Origin: Rhodospirillales bacterium
GTDB lineage: Bacteria > Pseudomonadota > Alphaproteobacteria > Rhodospirillales > JAPHRK01
DNA: 64,000 nt
Direction: 5' to 3'
NCBI GenBank assembly: GCA_026196105.1
Contig: JAPHRK010000004.1
Location: forward strand, 1 to 64,000
Positions 16,237 through 25,088 of this stretch are shown here, in pieces. Each line of letters begins with the position of its first letter. Within the stretch, counting starts at the first letter, position 1. Under the pieces are notes generated by a model. The model saw nothing but the letters and a program-made list of their open reading frames with translations. It had not been told where the DNA came from and searched no databases. Position numbers and translations under genes: made by a program.

Positions 16237-17283
16237 TTACTGCTTGCTAATTAATTCTATTACCTTTTTAAAAACCGTCGGCAGAGCTTGCCCTTTTAAT
16301 TCCTTTTTAGGGCACCAAAGTCCATTTGTTTGAACGTTACGACCAGCTTTCCCTCTCACTACAGTTAGCTCTAAATGAAAGTGGGTGAAGGTGTGGTGGA
16401 CTTTTGCTTCGAGGGCTTTCCATTCCCCTTCAAACGGAGCCACATTCTCTACATCCTCTTTCCCCCATTCTTCCTCTCGCCAGTCACTTCCCGGTAGCTC
16501 CATCATGCCGCCGAGTAAGCCTTTTTCAGGGCGACGATTTAGCAATAGTTCGCCTTCGCCGTTCTCTATATAAAAGACAATGCCGTAGCGGGTAGGTTTT
16601 TTCTTTTTGGGCGCGCGCTTTGGGTAATCGGTTGGGGTGCCGTCTTTGAAGACTTGGCAGATGGATTGCCAAGGGCAGGTTGCGCATATGGGATTGCGCG
16701 GAGTGCACACGGTGGCGCCGAGGTCCATTAAGGCTTGGGCATAATCGCCAGGGCGGGTGTTGGGAGTGAGTTTATGGGCGAGTTCTTTTAAATGGGGCTT
16801 AGCTCCAGGCAAGGCCTGTTCCACTTTATATATACGCGCCATTACTCGCTCAACGTTGCCATCGACCACCGTGGCTTTTTGATCAAAGGCGATAGAGGCT
16901 ATGGCGGCAGCGGTGTAAGGACCGACTCCGGGAAGGTTAAGAAGTTCTGCTTCCGTATTAGGGAAAATACCATTCAATTCATTTGCGACATGTTGCGCAC
17001 ATTTATGCAGGTTACGGGCTCGGGCGTAATAGCCTAGTCCTTGCCATTGGACCAAAATATCATCCTGGCTGGCTTTTGCCATGTCTTCAACAGTAGGCCA
17101 ATGTTCTAAAAACCGTAGAAAATAAGGAATGACGGTGACCACAGTAGTTTGTTGGAGCATAATTTCACTAAGCCAGACGTGATAAGGCTCCGGCGTTTCC
17201 CCATGTGCAGCGCGCCAAGGGAGTTCGCGTCGTTCTTTGTCGTACCAGGTAAGGAGGTCCACGAAGTGGTTGCAGTTTGTCAT
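16237..17283 (-). CDS. mutY: A/G-specific adenine DNA glycosylase
   Basis: MutY removes adenine mispaired with 8-oxoguanine. The protein has 348 residues from ATG 17281-17283; an upstream GTG at 17301 would add six residues. The helix-hairpin-helix LNLPGVGPYTAAAIASIAF near residue 110 and the catalytic Asp in VVDGNVERV near 138 are present. The iron-sulfur cluster Cys set is C-x6-C-x2-C-x5-C near residue 190. The C-terminal ~110 residues form the Nudix-like domain that reads 8-oxoG. It is divergent from the DUF721 gene with about 70 bp between starts. Confidence 0.96.
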   Translation of the reverse strand: MTNCNHFVDLLTWYDKERRELPWRAAHGETPEPYHVWLSEIMLQQTTVVTVIPYFLRFLEHWPTVEDMAKASQDDILVQWQGLGYYARARNLHKCAQHVANELNGIFPNTEAELLNLPGVGPYTAAAIASIAFDQKATVVDGNVERVMARIYKVEQALPGAKPHLKELAHKLTPNTRPGDYAQALMDLGATVCTPRNPICATCPWQSICQVFKDGTPTDYPKRAPKKKKPTRYGIVFYIENGEGELLLNRRPEKGLLGGMMELPGSDWREEEWGKEDVENVAPFEGEWKALEAKVHHTFTHFHLELTVVRGKAGRNVQTNGLWCPKKELKGQALPTVFKKVIELISKQ

Positions 17284-17356
17284 CACCCTGCCATATTCCA
17301 CCTACATGTTGCTTCTGCAAGAGGCAAAAGCATTTAACTTTATCAATGATGACCTA

Positions 17357-17845
17357 ATGACCACCAAATACGGACCACGCAGGATTTCAAAAGTGGCAGA
17401 GACGCTGACTAAACCGATCTTTAAGAAAAGAGGGTTCGGTGAAGCGGCGATTTTGAACGAGTGGGAAACCGTGGTCGGTCCAGAAATAGCTCACCATTCC
17501 TGCCCGGAACGGTTAGCAAAGTCTCGGGATCAGGAGCGTGGTGCTGTTTTGCACTTGCGGGTAGGAAATGGGGCTTACGCTACACAGCTTATCCATCAAG
17601 AACCTCAACTCATTGAGCGAATTAACGGTTATTACGGTTATAAAGCGATTGAAAGAATTAAGATCATCCAAGGTCCTTTGCCGAAAAAAGAAGTCAAGGC
17701 TAAGCAAGTGGAACCTGTCCTGGATCAAAAACAAACAGAATCCCTGAAATCAAAGCTCTCCCATATTGAGGACCCAGAGCTTCGAGAAGCCCTAGAAGGG
17801 TTAGGACGATCTGTTACTCACAAACAAAACACGAAAAAAATATGA
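17357..17845 (+). CDS. dciA: DUF721 / DciA-family protein, probable replicative helicase loader
   Basis: The protein has 162 residues from ATG 17357; the frame is open further upstream, but the extension overlaps mutY and lacks family support. DUF721 proteins of this type (DciA) load DnaB at the origin in bacteria without DnaC. The core GEAAILNEWETVVGPEIAHHSCPERL with later GAVLHLRVGNGAYATQL is the typical DUF721 pattern. The charged C-terminal tail is likely disordered. The neighbourhood with mutY and the DsbA-like gene is common in alphaproteobacteria. Confidence 0.8.
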   Translation: MTTKYGPRRISKVAETLTKPIFKKRGFGEAAILNEWETVVGPEIAHHSCPERLAKSRDQERGAVLHLRVGNGAYATQLIHQEPQLIERINGYYGYKAIERIKIIQGPLPKKEVKAKQVEPVLDQKQTESLKSKLSHIEDPELREALEGLGRSVTHKQNTKKI

Positions 17846-17913
17846 AATTTGGAAAACTAGGGCCTAAAAATCTGCCACAAACTAGAGAAACGGTGGATAA
17901 CTTCGCTCTTCTA

Positions 17914-17935
17914 GGACTTGCGAAAGTCCCTTTTT
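17914..17935 (+). terminator. Rho-independent terminator after dciA
   Basis: GGACTT and AAGTCC pair across a GCGA tetraloop, followed by C and five T. The hairpin lies about 70 bp after the dciA stop codon and upstream of the DsbA-like gene. Confidence 0.65.
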
Positions 17936-17976
17936 GGAATCTATAGTCACCTATATATTGGGTGTTCGGAGGAATT

Positions 17977-18588
17977 ATGCGTAAATTACTACTAGGTCTA
18001 GCGTTCGTTTTTGGCGCGACCTTATCATTGCCAGGAACCAGTGTGGCTGAAGAGAAACTTGAGATAGGTGGTCTCATGGGTGAAAGAGTGCAGGGCAATG
18101 TTGATGCGCCTGTGACCTTGATCGAATACTCTTCTTTAACTTGCCCACATTGTGCAACTTTCCATGCCGACGCCCTGCCTAAGATTAAAGAGAAGTATAT
18201 CGATACGGGCAAAGTCCGTTTGGTCATGCGCGATTTTCCTTTTGATCGGCTTGGACTAACAGCTGCTGTTGCAGCTCGTTGTGTCGATGAAAAACGTTAT
18301 TTTGGTTTGCTCGATGTATTGTTCAAACAACAACGTCGTTGGGCTTCTGATCCAGACCCAATTGGTGCTCTTGGTCGCTTAACCCGGTTAGCCGGTTTGT
18401 CGGAAAATGCTTTTAAAGCCTGTCTCACTAATGAAGAACTCGCCAACAAAGTTTTGTCACGGCGCATTGATGCTGAGAAAAAATATAAAGTGAATTCAAC
18501 GCCGACCTTTTTTATTAATGGCGAAAAAGTTGAAGGGGCTCAACCTTTTGAAACATTTGAAAAGGTTATCGAAGCGGCACTGAAGTAA
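17977..18588 (+). CDS. DsbA family thiol oxidoreductase
   Basis: The protein has 203 residues from ATG 17977, with GGAGG at ideal spacing. The signal peptide ends near VAEE, so the protein is periplasmic. The thioredoxin-fold active site is CPHC in SSLTCPHCATFH near residue 55. The cis-Pro loop is STPTFFING near residue 175. Such enzymes introduce or shuffle disulfides; in alphaproteobacteria this type sits upstream of smc, as here. A GC-rich hairpin at 18635-18652 follows it. Confidence 0.9.
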   Translation: MRKLLLGLAFVFGATLSLPGTSVAEEKLEIGGLMGERVQGNVDAPVTLIEYSSLTCPHCATFHADALPKIKEKYIDTGKVRLVMRDFPFDRLGLTAAVAARCVDEKRYFGLLDVLFKQQRRWASDPDPIGALGRLTRLAGLSENAFKACLTNEELANKVLSRRIDAEKKYKVNSTPTFFINGEKVEGAQPFETFEKVIEAALK

Positions 18589-18634
18589 GGTAGTTTGGGT
18601 ACAGGGAAGGTGCCTGAAAAGTATTAGCGTAACA

Positions 18635-18652
18635 GGGCCGCAACTGCGGCCC
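18635..18652. terminator. GC-rich hairpin between the DsbA-like gene and smc
   Basis: GGGCCGC and GCGGCCC form a perfect 7-bp stem with an AACT loop. There is no T-run, so termination would be weak or Rho-assisted. Confidence 0.4.
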
Positions 18653-18719
18653 CACCGATTATTTGGTGTGTGCTTCAGGTTTAAGGGATACTCCCTACAC
18701 CTATGGGGCACTTGAGCGC

Positions 18720-18740
18720 GGATTGATGATTGGTCAATCC
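18720..18740. promoter_or_regulatory. 7-bp-arm inverted repeat upstream of smc
   Basis: GGATTGA and TCAATCC flank a 7-bp spacer, ending 10 bp before the smc ribosome binding site. It is a possible operator or mRNA hairpin affecting smc translation. Confidence 0.3.
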
Positions 18741-18764
18741 TAATACAAAGGGGAGCAAATTAGG

Positions 18765-21700
18765 TTGGTGCAGTTCACCAAACTTCGCCTATCGGGGTTT
18801 AAGTCGTTTGTCGACCACACTGAGTTTCATATTGAAGATGGGCTCACTGGAGTGGTCGGCCCCAACGGTTGTGGCAAGTCAAACCTTGTCGAAGCCATGC
18901 GCTGGGTCATGGGTGAAACCTCTGCTAAACAAATGCGTGGCGGTGAGATGGATGACGTCATCTTTGGCGGCACTCGTAACCGTCCTCCACGAAACGTTGC
19001 CGAAGTTGTTCTCCACCTTGATAATGATGGTCACTCTGCCCCGGCCCAGTTTAATGATCTCACCGAATTAGAAATCAGCCGTCGCATTGAGCGGGAAAAA
19101 GGCTCGAATTATCGGGTTAACGGACAAGATGTCCGGGCTCGTGATGTGCAATTGCTCTTTGCCGATGCCGCCTCGGGTGCACGTTCAACGGCAATGGTGA
19201 GCCAAGGTCGGATTGGGGCAATCATTGCCGCTAAGCCGACCCAGCGCCGAAGCTTGCTAGAAGAAGCCGCTGGCATTAAGGGACTTCATTCTCGTAGGCA
19301 TGAAGCTGAGTTGCGTTTGCGGGGGGCTGAAGGAAACCTTGCTCGTCTTGAAGACGTTTTGGTGACCATGGATGCTCAGCTTTCGGGTCTGCGCAAACAA
19401 GCTCGTCAAGCGACCCGTTATCGCAATCTTTCAGAACATATTCGCACTGCGGAGGCCGCTCTTTATTTGCTGCGCTGGAATGAGGCTATTGATCGGCTCG
19501 ATGTGGCTCGGGAAGCTTTTAAAGAAGCCGAGGCTAAAGTTGTTCAGCTCACGGGCTCTGCAGGTGAGGCGACGACACGTCAGGTTGAAGCAGCTTCCTC
19601 ATTACCGGAGCTACGAAAAGCAGGAGCTGAGGCCTCAGCAAGGTTGCAACGGCTTTTGCTTGAGCGAGAAACCCTTGATGCTGAAACTGGGCGTATAGAA
19701 ACCGCCAAACAAGAATGCCTGCGCCGTATTGAACAAATTGCTACTGACATGGAGCGAGAAAAGCGGCTGGTTGAAGATGCTGATGGGTTTGTTGCCAAGT
19801 TAGAAGAAGAACGACAAACCATGGAGGCGGATCAGGATGGGGCACAGTCGAGGGCAGAAGAATCCGCTGAGCGTTTAGAACTGATCAATGGTGATGTAGA
19901 AGAATTGCAAAGCCGTCTGGAAGAATTAACCGATGCAGTTGCTGCAGGCGAGGCTCGCCGGGTAGACTTGGAGAGGCGGGTTAGTGAATTAACCGATCGC
20001 AAGCAGCGTACCTCTGATCGTCTGGAAGAAGCCCGTACTCAATATGGAGCTTTGGAGCTAAAGGCTGTTGGTGAAAGGGCCTTGGCTGAAGCCGAAGCCG
20101 CGATGGGAGCTGCTGAAGAAGTTTTAGAAAACGCCCGTGATGCTGTTGAGCAAGCCGAAGCAGCGCGGGTGCAGGCAACAAGTCGGGCTGGGGAGGCGGT
20201 AAGTAGTTTTCAGGAAACCCAAGCGGTTCTGACTAAATTGCAAGCGGAAGAAGAGGCTTTATCTGAGCTTTTAGCGAGCACTGGGCAAGACCAATGGCCG
20301 CCTGTTGTTGATCTCCTCACAGTTGATCCTGGTTTCGAAACAGCATTGGGTGCGGCCCTAGGTGAAGACTTGTCGGCTTCAACCGATAAAGATGCGCCTT
20401 TGCATTGGCTGCCCATGAGTTCTTCACAGCAAAGAGCAAACTTACCTGACGGGGTTAAGCCCCTTACTCAGTATGTTTCAGGCTCAAATTTGCTGAAAAA
20501 TCGCCTCTCTCAAATTGGTATTGTTGTCTCCTCTGAAGAAGGGGACCGCCTGTGTGAATACCTTTCCCAAGGACAGAGACTAGTAAGTAAAGATGGTGGT
20601 CTATGGCGTTGGGATGGCTTGACCATGGCTCCTGGTGCGCCAACCCCGGCAGCTATTCGCTTGGAGCAGCGCAATCGGTTGAATGCTTTGCGAGGGAAAA
20701 TTGAAAATGCCGAACGAGATGTTGAGGCAAGACAGGCGCAATTAGAAGAAATCCGGGAATTAGAGGCTGATTCCGTTGAAGAAGAGCATATGGCGCGCGA
20801 ATCGGTCCGTGTCGCTGATGGGGCTTATGCCCAGGCATGGGAAGCGCGAATGGAATTGCGCCAAAGAGCTTCAGAACAAGCAACAAGGCTGGCTTCTGTC
20901 CTTGAGAATGTTGAACGACTAACTGCGGAAGTTGAAGAAGCTGCTATTCAGGTAGAAGAAGCGAAAACGGCTTTTGATTCTTTATCTGAGCCAGGAACAG
21001 GGCGGGAGAAAGTTGCCCAAGTTCGCGCTGAGTTGGCAGAAAACCGGGCTAAGCAACTGGAACTGCAAAGTGCTCATGATAACTTGATTAGGGAGGCGGA
21101 ACTCCGCCAACGTCGATTCGCCTCCATTGCTGATGAGCTTCAATCCTGGCAGGAACGAAAAGCAGCAGCACAACGGCATATGGAAGATCGGGAAGATCGC
21201 CGGGAATCGGCTCAAGAAGAATTGTTAACTCTGGAAGCTCGACCTACTCAAATTGCTGAACAGCGCAAAGCTTTATTGATCACCATTGAAGAGGCAGAGC
21301 AAAGGCGCAATGAAACAGCGGACCGCCTAGCCGTTGATGAAAAACGCCTTGCTGATGCTGAGCTGGAGCTTCGGGAACATCAGTCCGTACTCGCTGAAGC
21401 CAGAGAAGAACGTGTTCGCTTGGAAGCTGCTGTTACCCAAGGGCAAGAAGCCTGTCGCAATATTGCGGAACGGATTTCAGAAAATCTAGATTGTAAGCCT
21501 GATGAAGTCGGTGAAATCGCCGGGTTTGCTGAAGAAGCCGAACTCCCCCCTTTAGATCAAATTGAGAAACGCTTTGAGCGATTGCAGCGAGAGCGGGACA
21601 ACATGGGCCCAGTTAACTTACGGGCTGAAGCTGAGGCTACAGAGCTTGGTGAGCAGATGGATACCATGGAAAGCCAAAGGGCTGATTTGCTGAAAGCGAT

Positions 21701-22229
21701 TGATAAGTTACGCCGAGGGATTGCTGAGTTAAACCGTGAAGGACGACAACGGTTATTAACTTCTTTCAAAGAAGTAGACCTTCATTTTCAAGAGCTTTTT
21801 GTTCGTTTGTTCGGCGGCGGTCGTGCTCATTTGGAACTGACAGAATCCGATGACCCCCTAAACGCTGGTCTTGAGATTATGGCCAGTCCCCCTGGCAAAC
21901 GGCTTCAGATTCTCTCACTTCTTTCTGGTGGTGAGCAAGCTTTAACGGCTTTGGCACTGCTTTTTGGTGTGTTTATGACAAACCCTGCCCCTATTTGTGT
22001 GCTTGATGAGGTCGATGCCCCACTTGATGATGCCAATGTTGATCGCTTCTGCACTCTTTTGAGCGAAATGTCCCAGTCGGCCTCGACCCGTTTCATGGTG
22101 ATTACTCATCACCGGATGACAATGGCACGGATGGACCGGTTGTTTGGTGTCACAATGTCTGAGCGTGGTGTCTCACAGCTAGTTTCAGTGGACCTTCGTA
22201 AGGCTGAGGAATTGACTGTATCGGTATAG
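18765..22229 (+). CDS. smc: Chromosome segregation protein SMC
   Basis: The protein has 1154 residues, a normal length. SMC with ScpAB condenses and segregates the chromosome. The N-terminal head carries Walker A VVGPNGCGKSN near residue 31. Long coiled coils (about 170-500 and 650-980) surround a hinge near 510-620. The C-terminal head has the ABC signature LSGGEQALTALALLFG near residue 1050 and Walker B ICVLDEVDAPLDD. The start is non-ATG: TTG at 18765 or GTG at 18768, with GGGGAG upstream. I prefer TTG because relatives begin M-V-x-F-T-K-L. It is separated from the atp operon by about 190 bp. Confidence 0.96.
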   Translation: MVQFTKLRLSGFKSFVDHTEFHIEDGLTGVVGPNGCGKSNLVEAMRWVMGETSAKQMRGGEMDDVIFGGTRNRPPRNVAEVVLHLDNDGHSAPAQFNDLTELEISRRIEREKGSNYRVNGQDVRARDVQLLFADAASGARSTAMVSQGRIGAIIAAKPTQRRSLLEEAAGIKGLHSRRHEAELRLRGAEGNLARLEDVLVTMDAQLSGLRKQARQATRYRNLSEHIRTAEAALYLLRWNEAIDRLDVAREAFKEAEAKVVQLTGSAGEATTRQVEAASSLPELRKAGAEASARLQRLLLERETLDAETGRIETAKQECLRRIEQIATDMEREKRLVEDADGFVAKLEEERQTMEADQDGAQSRAEESAERLELINGDVEELQSRLEELTDAVAAGEARRVDLERRVSELTDRKQRTSDRLEEARTQYGALELKAVGERALAEAEAAMGAAEEVLENARDAVEQAEAARVQATSRAGEAVSSFQETQAVLTKLQAEEEALSELLASTGQDQWPPVVDLLTVDPGFETALGAALGEDLSASTDKDAPLHWLPMSSSQQRANLPDGVKPLTQYVSGSNLLKNRLSQIGIVVSSEEGDRLCEYLSQGQRLVSKDGGLWRWDGLTMAPGAPTPAAIRLEQRNRLNALRGKIENAERDVEARQAQLEEIRELEADSVEEEHMARESVRVADGAYAQAWEARMELRQRASEQATRLASVLENVERLTAEVEEAAIQVEEAKTAFDSLSEPGTGREKVAQVRAELAENRAKQLELQSAHDNLIREAELRQRRFASIADELQSWQERKAAAQRHMEDREDRRESAQEELLTLEARPTQIAEQRKALLITIEEAEQRRNETADRLAVDEKRLADAELELREHQSVLAEAREERVRLEAAVTQGQEACRNIAERISENLDCKPDEVGEIAGFAEEAELPPLDQIEKRFERLQRERDNMGPVNLRAEAEATELGEQMDTMESQRADLLKAIDKLRRGIAELNREGRQRLLTSFKEVDLHFQELFVRLFGGGRAHLELTESDDPLNAGLEIMASPPGKRLQILSLLSGGEQALTALALLFGVFMTNPAPICVLDEVDAPLDDANVDRFCTLLSEMSQSASTRFMVITHHRMTMARMDRLFGVTMSERGVSQLVSVDLRKAEELTVSV

Positions 22230-22301
22230 TCCGAAAACACCCCTCTGGTATGACCAATAAACAGTAACGATTTCAATAACTTATATATGGGGTTTTCTCC
22301 C

Positions 22302-22330
22302 TTGACAGTCCTCGGGGTGATGACTATGTT
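22302..22330 (+). promoter_or_regulatory. Sigma-70 promoter of the atp Fo operon
   Basis: TTGACA at 22302-22307 and TATGTT at 22325-22330 are spaced by 17 bp. The -35 is a perfect consensus. It lies about 90 bp upstream of atpI, after the smc stop codon. Confidence 0.65.
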
Positions 22331-22416
22331 GCGTCGCACATTTGGCGTAGGTCTGACCAAATTTGGGGGCGCGAAAGCAAGGTATTCCTTGCGTAATTGC
22401 TCGGAGCAAGGTTTGC

Positions 22417-22848
22417 ATGAGTAATGATAACGATCCCAATGAGTTAGAAGACTTTAACGCCCGACTTCGGCGCGCTCAAGAGAGCGCTAGCCAAGGCGAA
22501 TCTGAGGATAATGAGCTTCCGAGCACATCGTCTCAAGGATTTAGTTTGGCGATACGTATTGGCAGTGAGCTAGTTGCGGCCTTGGCAGTTGGGGTGTTAA
22601 TAGGTTATCTACTCGATCGTTGGTTGGAAACGACGCCGTGGTTAATGGTTGTTTTTTTCTTTTTGGGTTCCGCTGCGGGCATTTTAAATGTATACCGCGC
22701 CTCAGAAGGAATTGGGATGGCGCCTGGGTATTCAGAGCAAAATAAAGCTCCTGGTGCTAAGCCCATGTTTAAAAACAAGTCTGATACCACAGATGCTGAA
22801 GACAAAGATTTTGAAGATGAAGACTTTAGGCAGGACGATAAGTCCTAA
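22417..22848 (+). CDS. atpI: ATP synthase protein I (AtpI)
   Basis: The protein has 143 residues from ATG 22417. AtpI helps assemble the c-ring and is not part of the mature enzyme. Two membrane helices lie at about residues 45-62 and 69-88, after a hydrophilic N-terminus. GSELVAALAVGVLIGYLLD followed by PWLMVVFFFLGSAAGILNVYR is the typical AtpI pattern. The C-terminus is acidic and rich in Asp, Glu and Lys. It is the first gene of the operon atpI-atpB-atpE-atpF'-atpF, 25 bp before atpB. Confidence 0.92.
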   Translation: MSNDNDPNELEDFNARLRRAQESASQGESEDNELPSTSSQGFSLAIRIGSELVAALAVGVLIGYLLDRWLETTPWLMVVFFFLGSAAGILNVYRASEGIGMAPGYSEQNKAPGAKPMFKNKSDTTDAEDKDFEDEDFRQDDKS

Positions 22849-22873
22849 CTGATTGAACTAAGGAAGAGCGAAC

Positions 22874-23602
22874 GTGTCTAATAATCCATTAAGCCAGTTC
22901 ACGATTAAACCTCTTGCTCCTATTGAGGTCGGCGGCATTGATGCCTCCTTCACCAACTCTTCGCTGCTTATGGTGATTACGGTTATCGCGGTAACTGTTT
23001 TTATGATTTTCAGCATGAGGGGGCGCGCTTTAGTTCCTAGCCGTTGGCAGTCTATGGCTGAGTTAAGTTATGAATTTGTGGCAGGAATGGTGCGCGATAA
23101 CGTGGGGAATGCCGGTCGGCCTTTCTTCCCGTTTATCTTCACTCTGTTCATGTTTATCTTATTCGGTAACCTGTTGGGCCTTATCCCTTACAGCTTTACC
23201 TTTACCAGTCATTTAGCTGTGACCATTGCGATGGCGCTGACCGTTTTTCTCGGCGTAACCCTGGTTGGTTTCATCAAGCACGGACCTAAGTTCCTGACAT
23301 TGTTTGTTCCGTCAGGCGTCCCTCCTGTGATGTTGATTCTGCTGATACCTATCGAAATTCTCTCATATTTGTCCCGCCCAGTTAGCTTGTCGATTCGTTT
23401 GTTCGCTAACATGACTGCTGGTCACACCATGATGAAAGTGTTTGCTGCCTTTATTGTTCCTTTAGGATTTTTAGGCGGTTGGGCACCTTTCGCTATTGAT
23501 GTGGCGCTGACGGGGTTTGAATTTATTGTAGCTTTCTTGCAGGCCTATGTGTTTGCTGTGTTGAGCTGTATTTACCTGAATGACTCTCTGCATCTCCACT
23601 AG
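22874..23602 (+). CDS. atpB: ATP synthase subunit a
   Basis: The protein has 242 residues with a GTG start at 22874 behind AGGAAGAG. Subunit a forms the two proton half-channels of Fo against the c-ring. The essential Arg is in LSIRLFANMTAGH near residue 175. Hydrophobic helices span the sequence and it ends with the usual ...YLNDSLHLH tail. It is the second gene of the Fo operon. Confidence 0.97.
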   Translation: MSNNPLSQFTIKPLAPIEVGGIDASFTNSSLLMVITVIAVTVFMIFSMRGRALVPSRWQSMAELSYEFVAGMVRDNVGNAGRPFFPFIFTLFMFILFGNLLGLIPYSFTFTSHLAVTIAMALTVFLGVTLVGFIKHGPKFLTLFVPSGVPPVMLILLIPIEILSYLSRPVSLSIRLFANMTAGHTMMKVFAAFIVPLGFLGGWAPFAIDVALTGFEFIVAFLQAYVFAVLSCIYLNDSLHLH

Positions 23603-23676
23603 GAGCTGCTGAGAACTAAGACACTAAGTTTTTTGAATTTAATCGTTTACTTACGACCCTAAGAAGGAAATAGACA

Positions 23677-23901
23677 ATGGAACTTGCAGCCGCAAAGATG
23701 ATTGGTGCTGGTCTTGCCGTAATCGGCCTCTCCGGTGTTGGTATTGGTATTGGTAATATCTTCTCCTCTCTCGTGAGCTCAGTTGCTCGCAACCCAGCTG
23801 CTCGTGGACAGGTTTTCGGCTTAGCCATGCTTGGCTTCGCCTTGGTTGAGGCTGTTGCGCTTTATGCGTTGCTGATCTCCTTCCTGATCCTCTTCACCTA
23901 A
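23677..23901 (+). CDS. atpE: ATP synthase subunit c
   Basis: The protein has 74 residues and two helices joined by the polar RNPAARGQ loop. The ion-binding Glu is in [13 protein letters not shown]. This is the proton-carrying ring subunit. An AAGGAA ribosome binding site precedes the ATG. The intergenic gap to subunit b' contains a hairpin at 23927-23953 that may favour the higher yield of subunit c. Confidence 0.97.
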   Translation: MELAAAKMIGAGLAVIGLSGVGIGIGNIFSSLVSSVARNPAARGQVFGLAMLGFALVEAVALYALLISFLILFT

Positions 23902-23926
23902 GAAGACCTCCGCATTTTTCATTCTG

Positions 23927-23953
23927 AGGTGGTTTCCATTTAGGATACCACCT
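23927..23953. promoter_or_regulatory. Intercistronic hairpin between atpE and atpF'
   Basis: AGGTGGT (23927-23933) and ACCACCT (23947-23953) are perfect arms around a 13-nt loop. It may act as a 3' stabiliser of the atpE mRNA or as a partial terminator. Confidence 0.45.
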
Positions 23954-23982
23954 TGGGTAATGCATTAACTGGAGGAGCACTT

Positions 23983-24477
23983 ATGCCGCAACTCGATTTC
24001 AGCACTTTTCCGACCCAATGGATTTGGCTCGCGATTACGTTCGTTGTGCTGTACATCCTGATGTCTAAGGTTGCGTTGCCACGTGTGGGACAGGTTCTTG
24101 AGGAACGCCAAAACCGGATTGATGACAATCTGGAAATGGCTGGCTCTCTCAAGGCTGAGGCAGAATCTGCCGCTGCAGCCTATGAAAAGTCTCTCGCTGA
24201 AGCTCGCGCTGAAGCTCAGACCGTAATTAAGCAAACGGCTGATCAGATCAATGATGAAGCATCTAAAAAATCGGATGAACTAGCTGCCAAGCTAGCAGCC
24301 GATGTTAAAGCTGCTGAAGCAAAGATTACCCAAGCTAAAGATACCGCCGTCGCCGGTTTGCGTGACGTTGCTGTTGGCGTAGCCAAGGAAGTCGCTGCTA
24401 AGCTGACAGACGGTTCGGTTACCGATAAAGCTGTTAATTCGGCTGTTGATGCTGCTATGCAGGAGCAAAGCTCATGA
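23983..24477 (+). CDS. atpF2: ATP synthase subunit b' (second b-type stator subunit)
   Basis: The protein has 164 residues from ATG 23983, with GGAGGAG upstream; an in-frame TTG at 23953 would add ten residues and has no ribosome binding site. One membrane helix near residues 10-30 (TQWIWLAITFVVLYILM) is followed by a long charged helix. This is the b' subunit that pairs with b in photosynthetic and alphaproteobacterial ATP synthases. It overlaps atpF by 4 bp (ATGA), so translation is coupled. Confidence 0.94.
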   Translation: MPQLDFSTFPTQWIWLAITFVVLYILMSKVALPRVGQVLEERQNRIDDNLEMAGSLKAEAESAAAAYEKSLAEARAEAQTVIKQTADQINDEASKKSDELAAKLAADVKAAEAKITQAKDTAVAGLRDVAVGVAKEVAAKLTDGSVTDKAVNSAVDAAMQEQSS

Positions 24478-25010
24478 TTGCTTATGCTGCTGATAACGCG
24501 ACGACTGCTGCCGCAGAGAACCAGGGAATTATCCATGATCCTACCTTTTGGGTCGCCCTAGCTTTTATCGTTTTCTTTATTTTAGTCGGTAAGAAGCTTT
24601 ACCTGATGGCTGGCTCTGCTCTCGATGATCGTTCAGATGCCATTCGTGCCCGCCTTGATGAAGCTGATAAGCTTCGTGAAGAGGCCCAGGAGCTTTTGGC
24701 AGCTAATAAACGTAAACAACATGAAGCCGAAGCCGAAGCTAAGCTCTTTTTGGAGCGGGCGAAGGAAGAAGCCGAACGTGTTCGTGAACGCCTGACTGCC
24801 GAAATGGAACGTAGCCTAAAGCGTCGCCAACAATTGGCTGAAGACCGTATCGCCCAAGCCGAAGCCTCCGCTATTGACGAGGTTCGCGACATGGCTACGG
24901 AAATCGCGCTTAAAGCCAGTGAGAAAATTTTGCAAGACACGATGACGGCGACAAAAGCCAACAAACTCATCGACGAAGCAATCAAGGAACTTCCCGGAAA
25001 ATTCCACTAG
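24474..25010 (+). CDS. atpF: ATP synthase subunit b
   Basis: The protein has 178 residues. An N-terminal membrane helix at about residues 21-40 (TFWVALAFIVFFILVGKKLY) is followed by an amphipathic coiled coil rich in Ala, Glu and Arg. It is the stator stalk subunit that links Fo to F1. It starts within the ATGA overlap with atpF' and ends 29 bp before the operon terminator. F1 genes are not here, which is normal for alphaproteobacteria. Confidence 0.94.
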   Translation: MIAYAADNATTAAAENQGIIHDPTFWVALAFIVFFILVGKKLYLMAGSALDDRSDAIRARLDEADKLREEAQELLAANKRKQHEAEAEAKLFLERAKEEAERVRERLTAEMERSLKRRQQLAEDRIAQAEASAIDEVRDMATEIALKASEKILQDTMTATKANKLIDEAIKELPGKFH

Positions 25011-25038
25011 GAATTAGGGAAGACCTTTTAAAAAATTT

Positions 25039-25073
25039 AAAACGGGAATGCCTAATAGGTGTTCCCGTTTTTT
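25039..25073 (+). terminator. Rho-independent terminator of the atp operon
   Basis: Perfect 10-bp arms AAAACGGGAA (25039-25048) and TTCCCGTTTT (25062-25071) continue into a T-run. Confidence 0.85.
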
Positions 25074-25088
25074 GTTATCCTGCTACCT

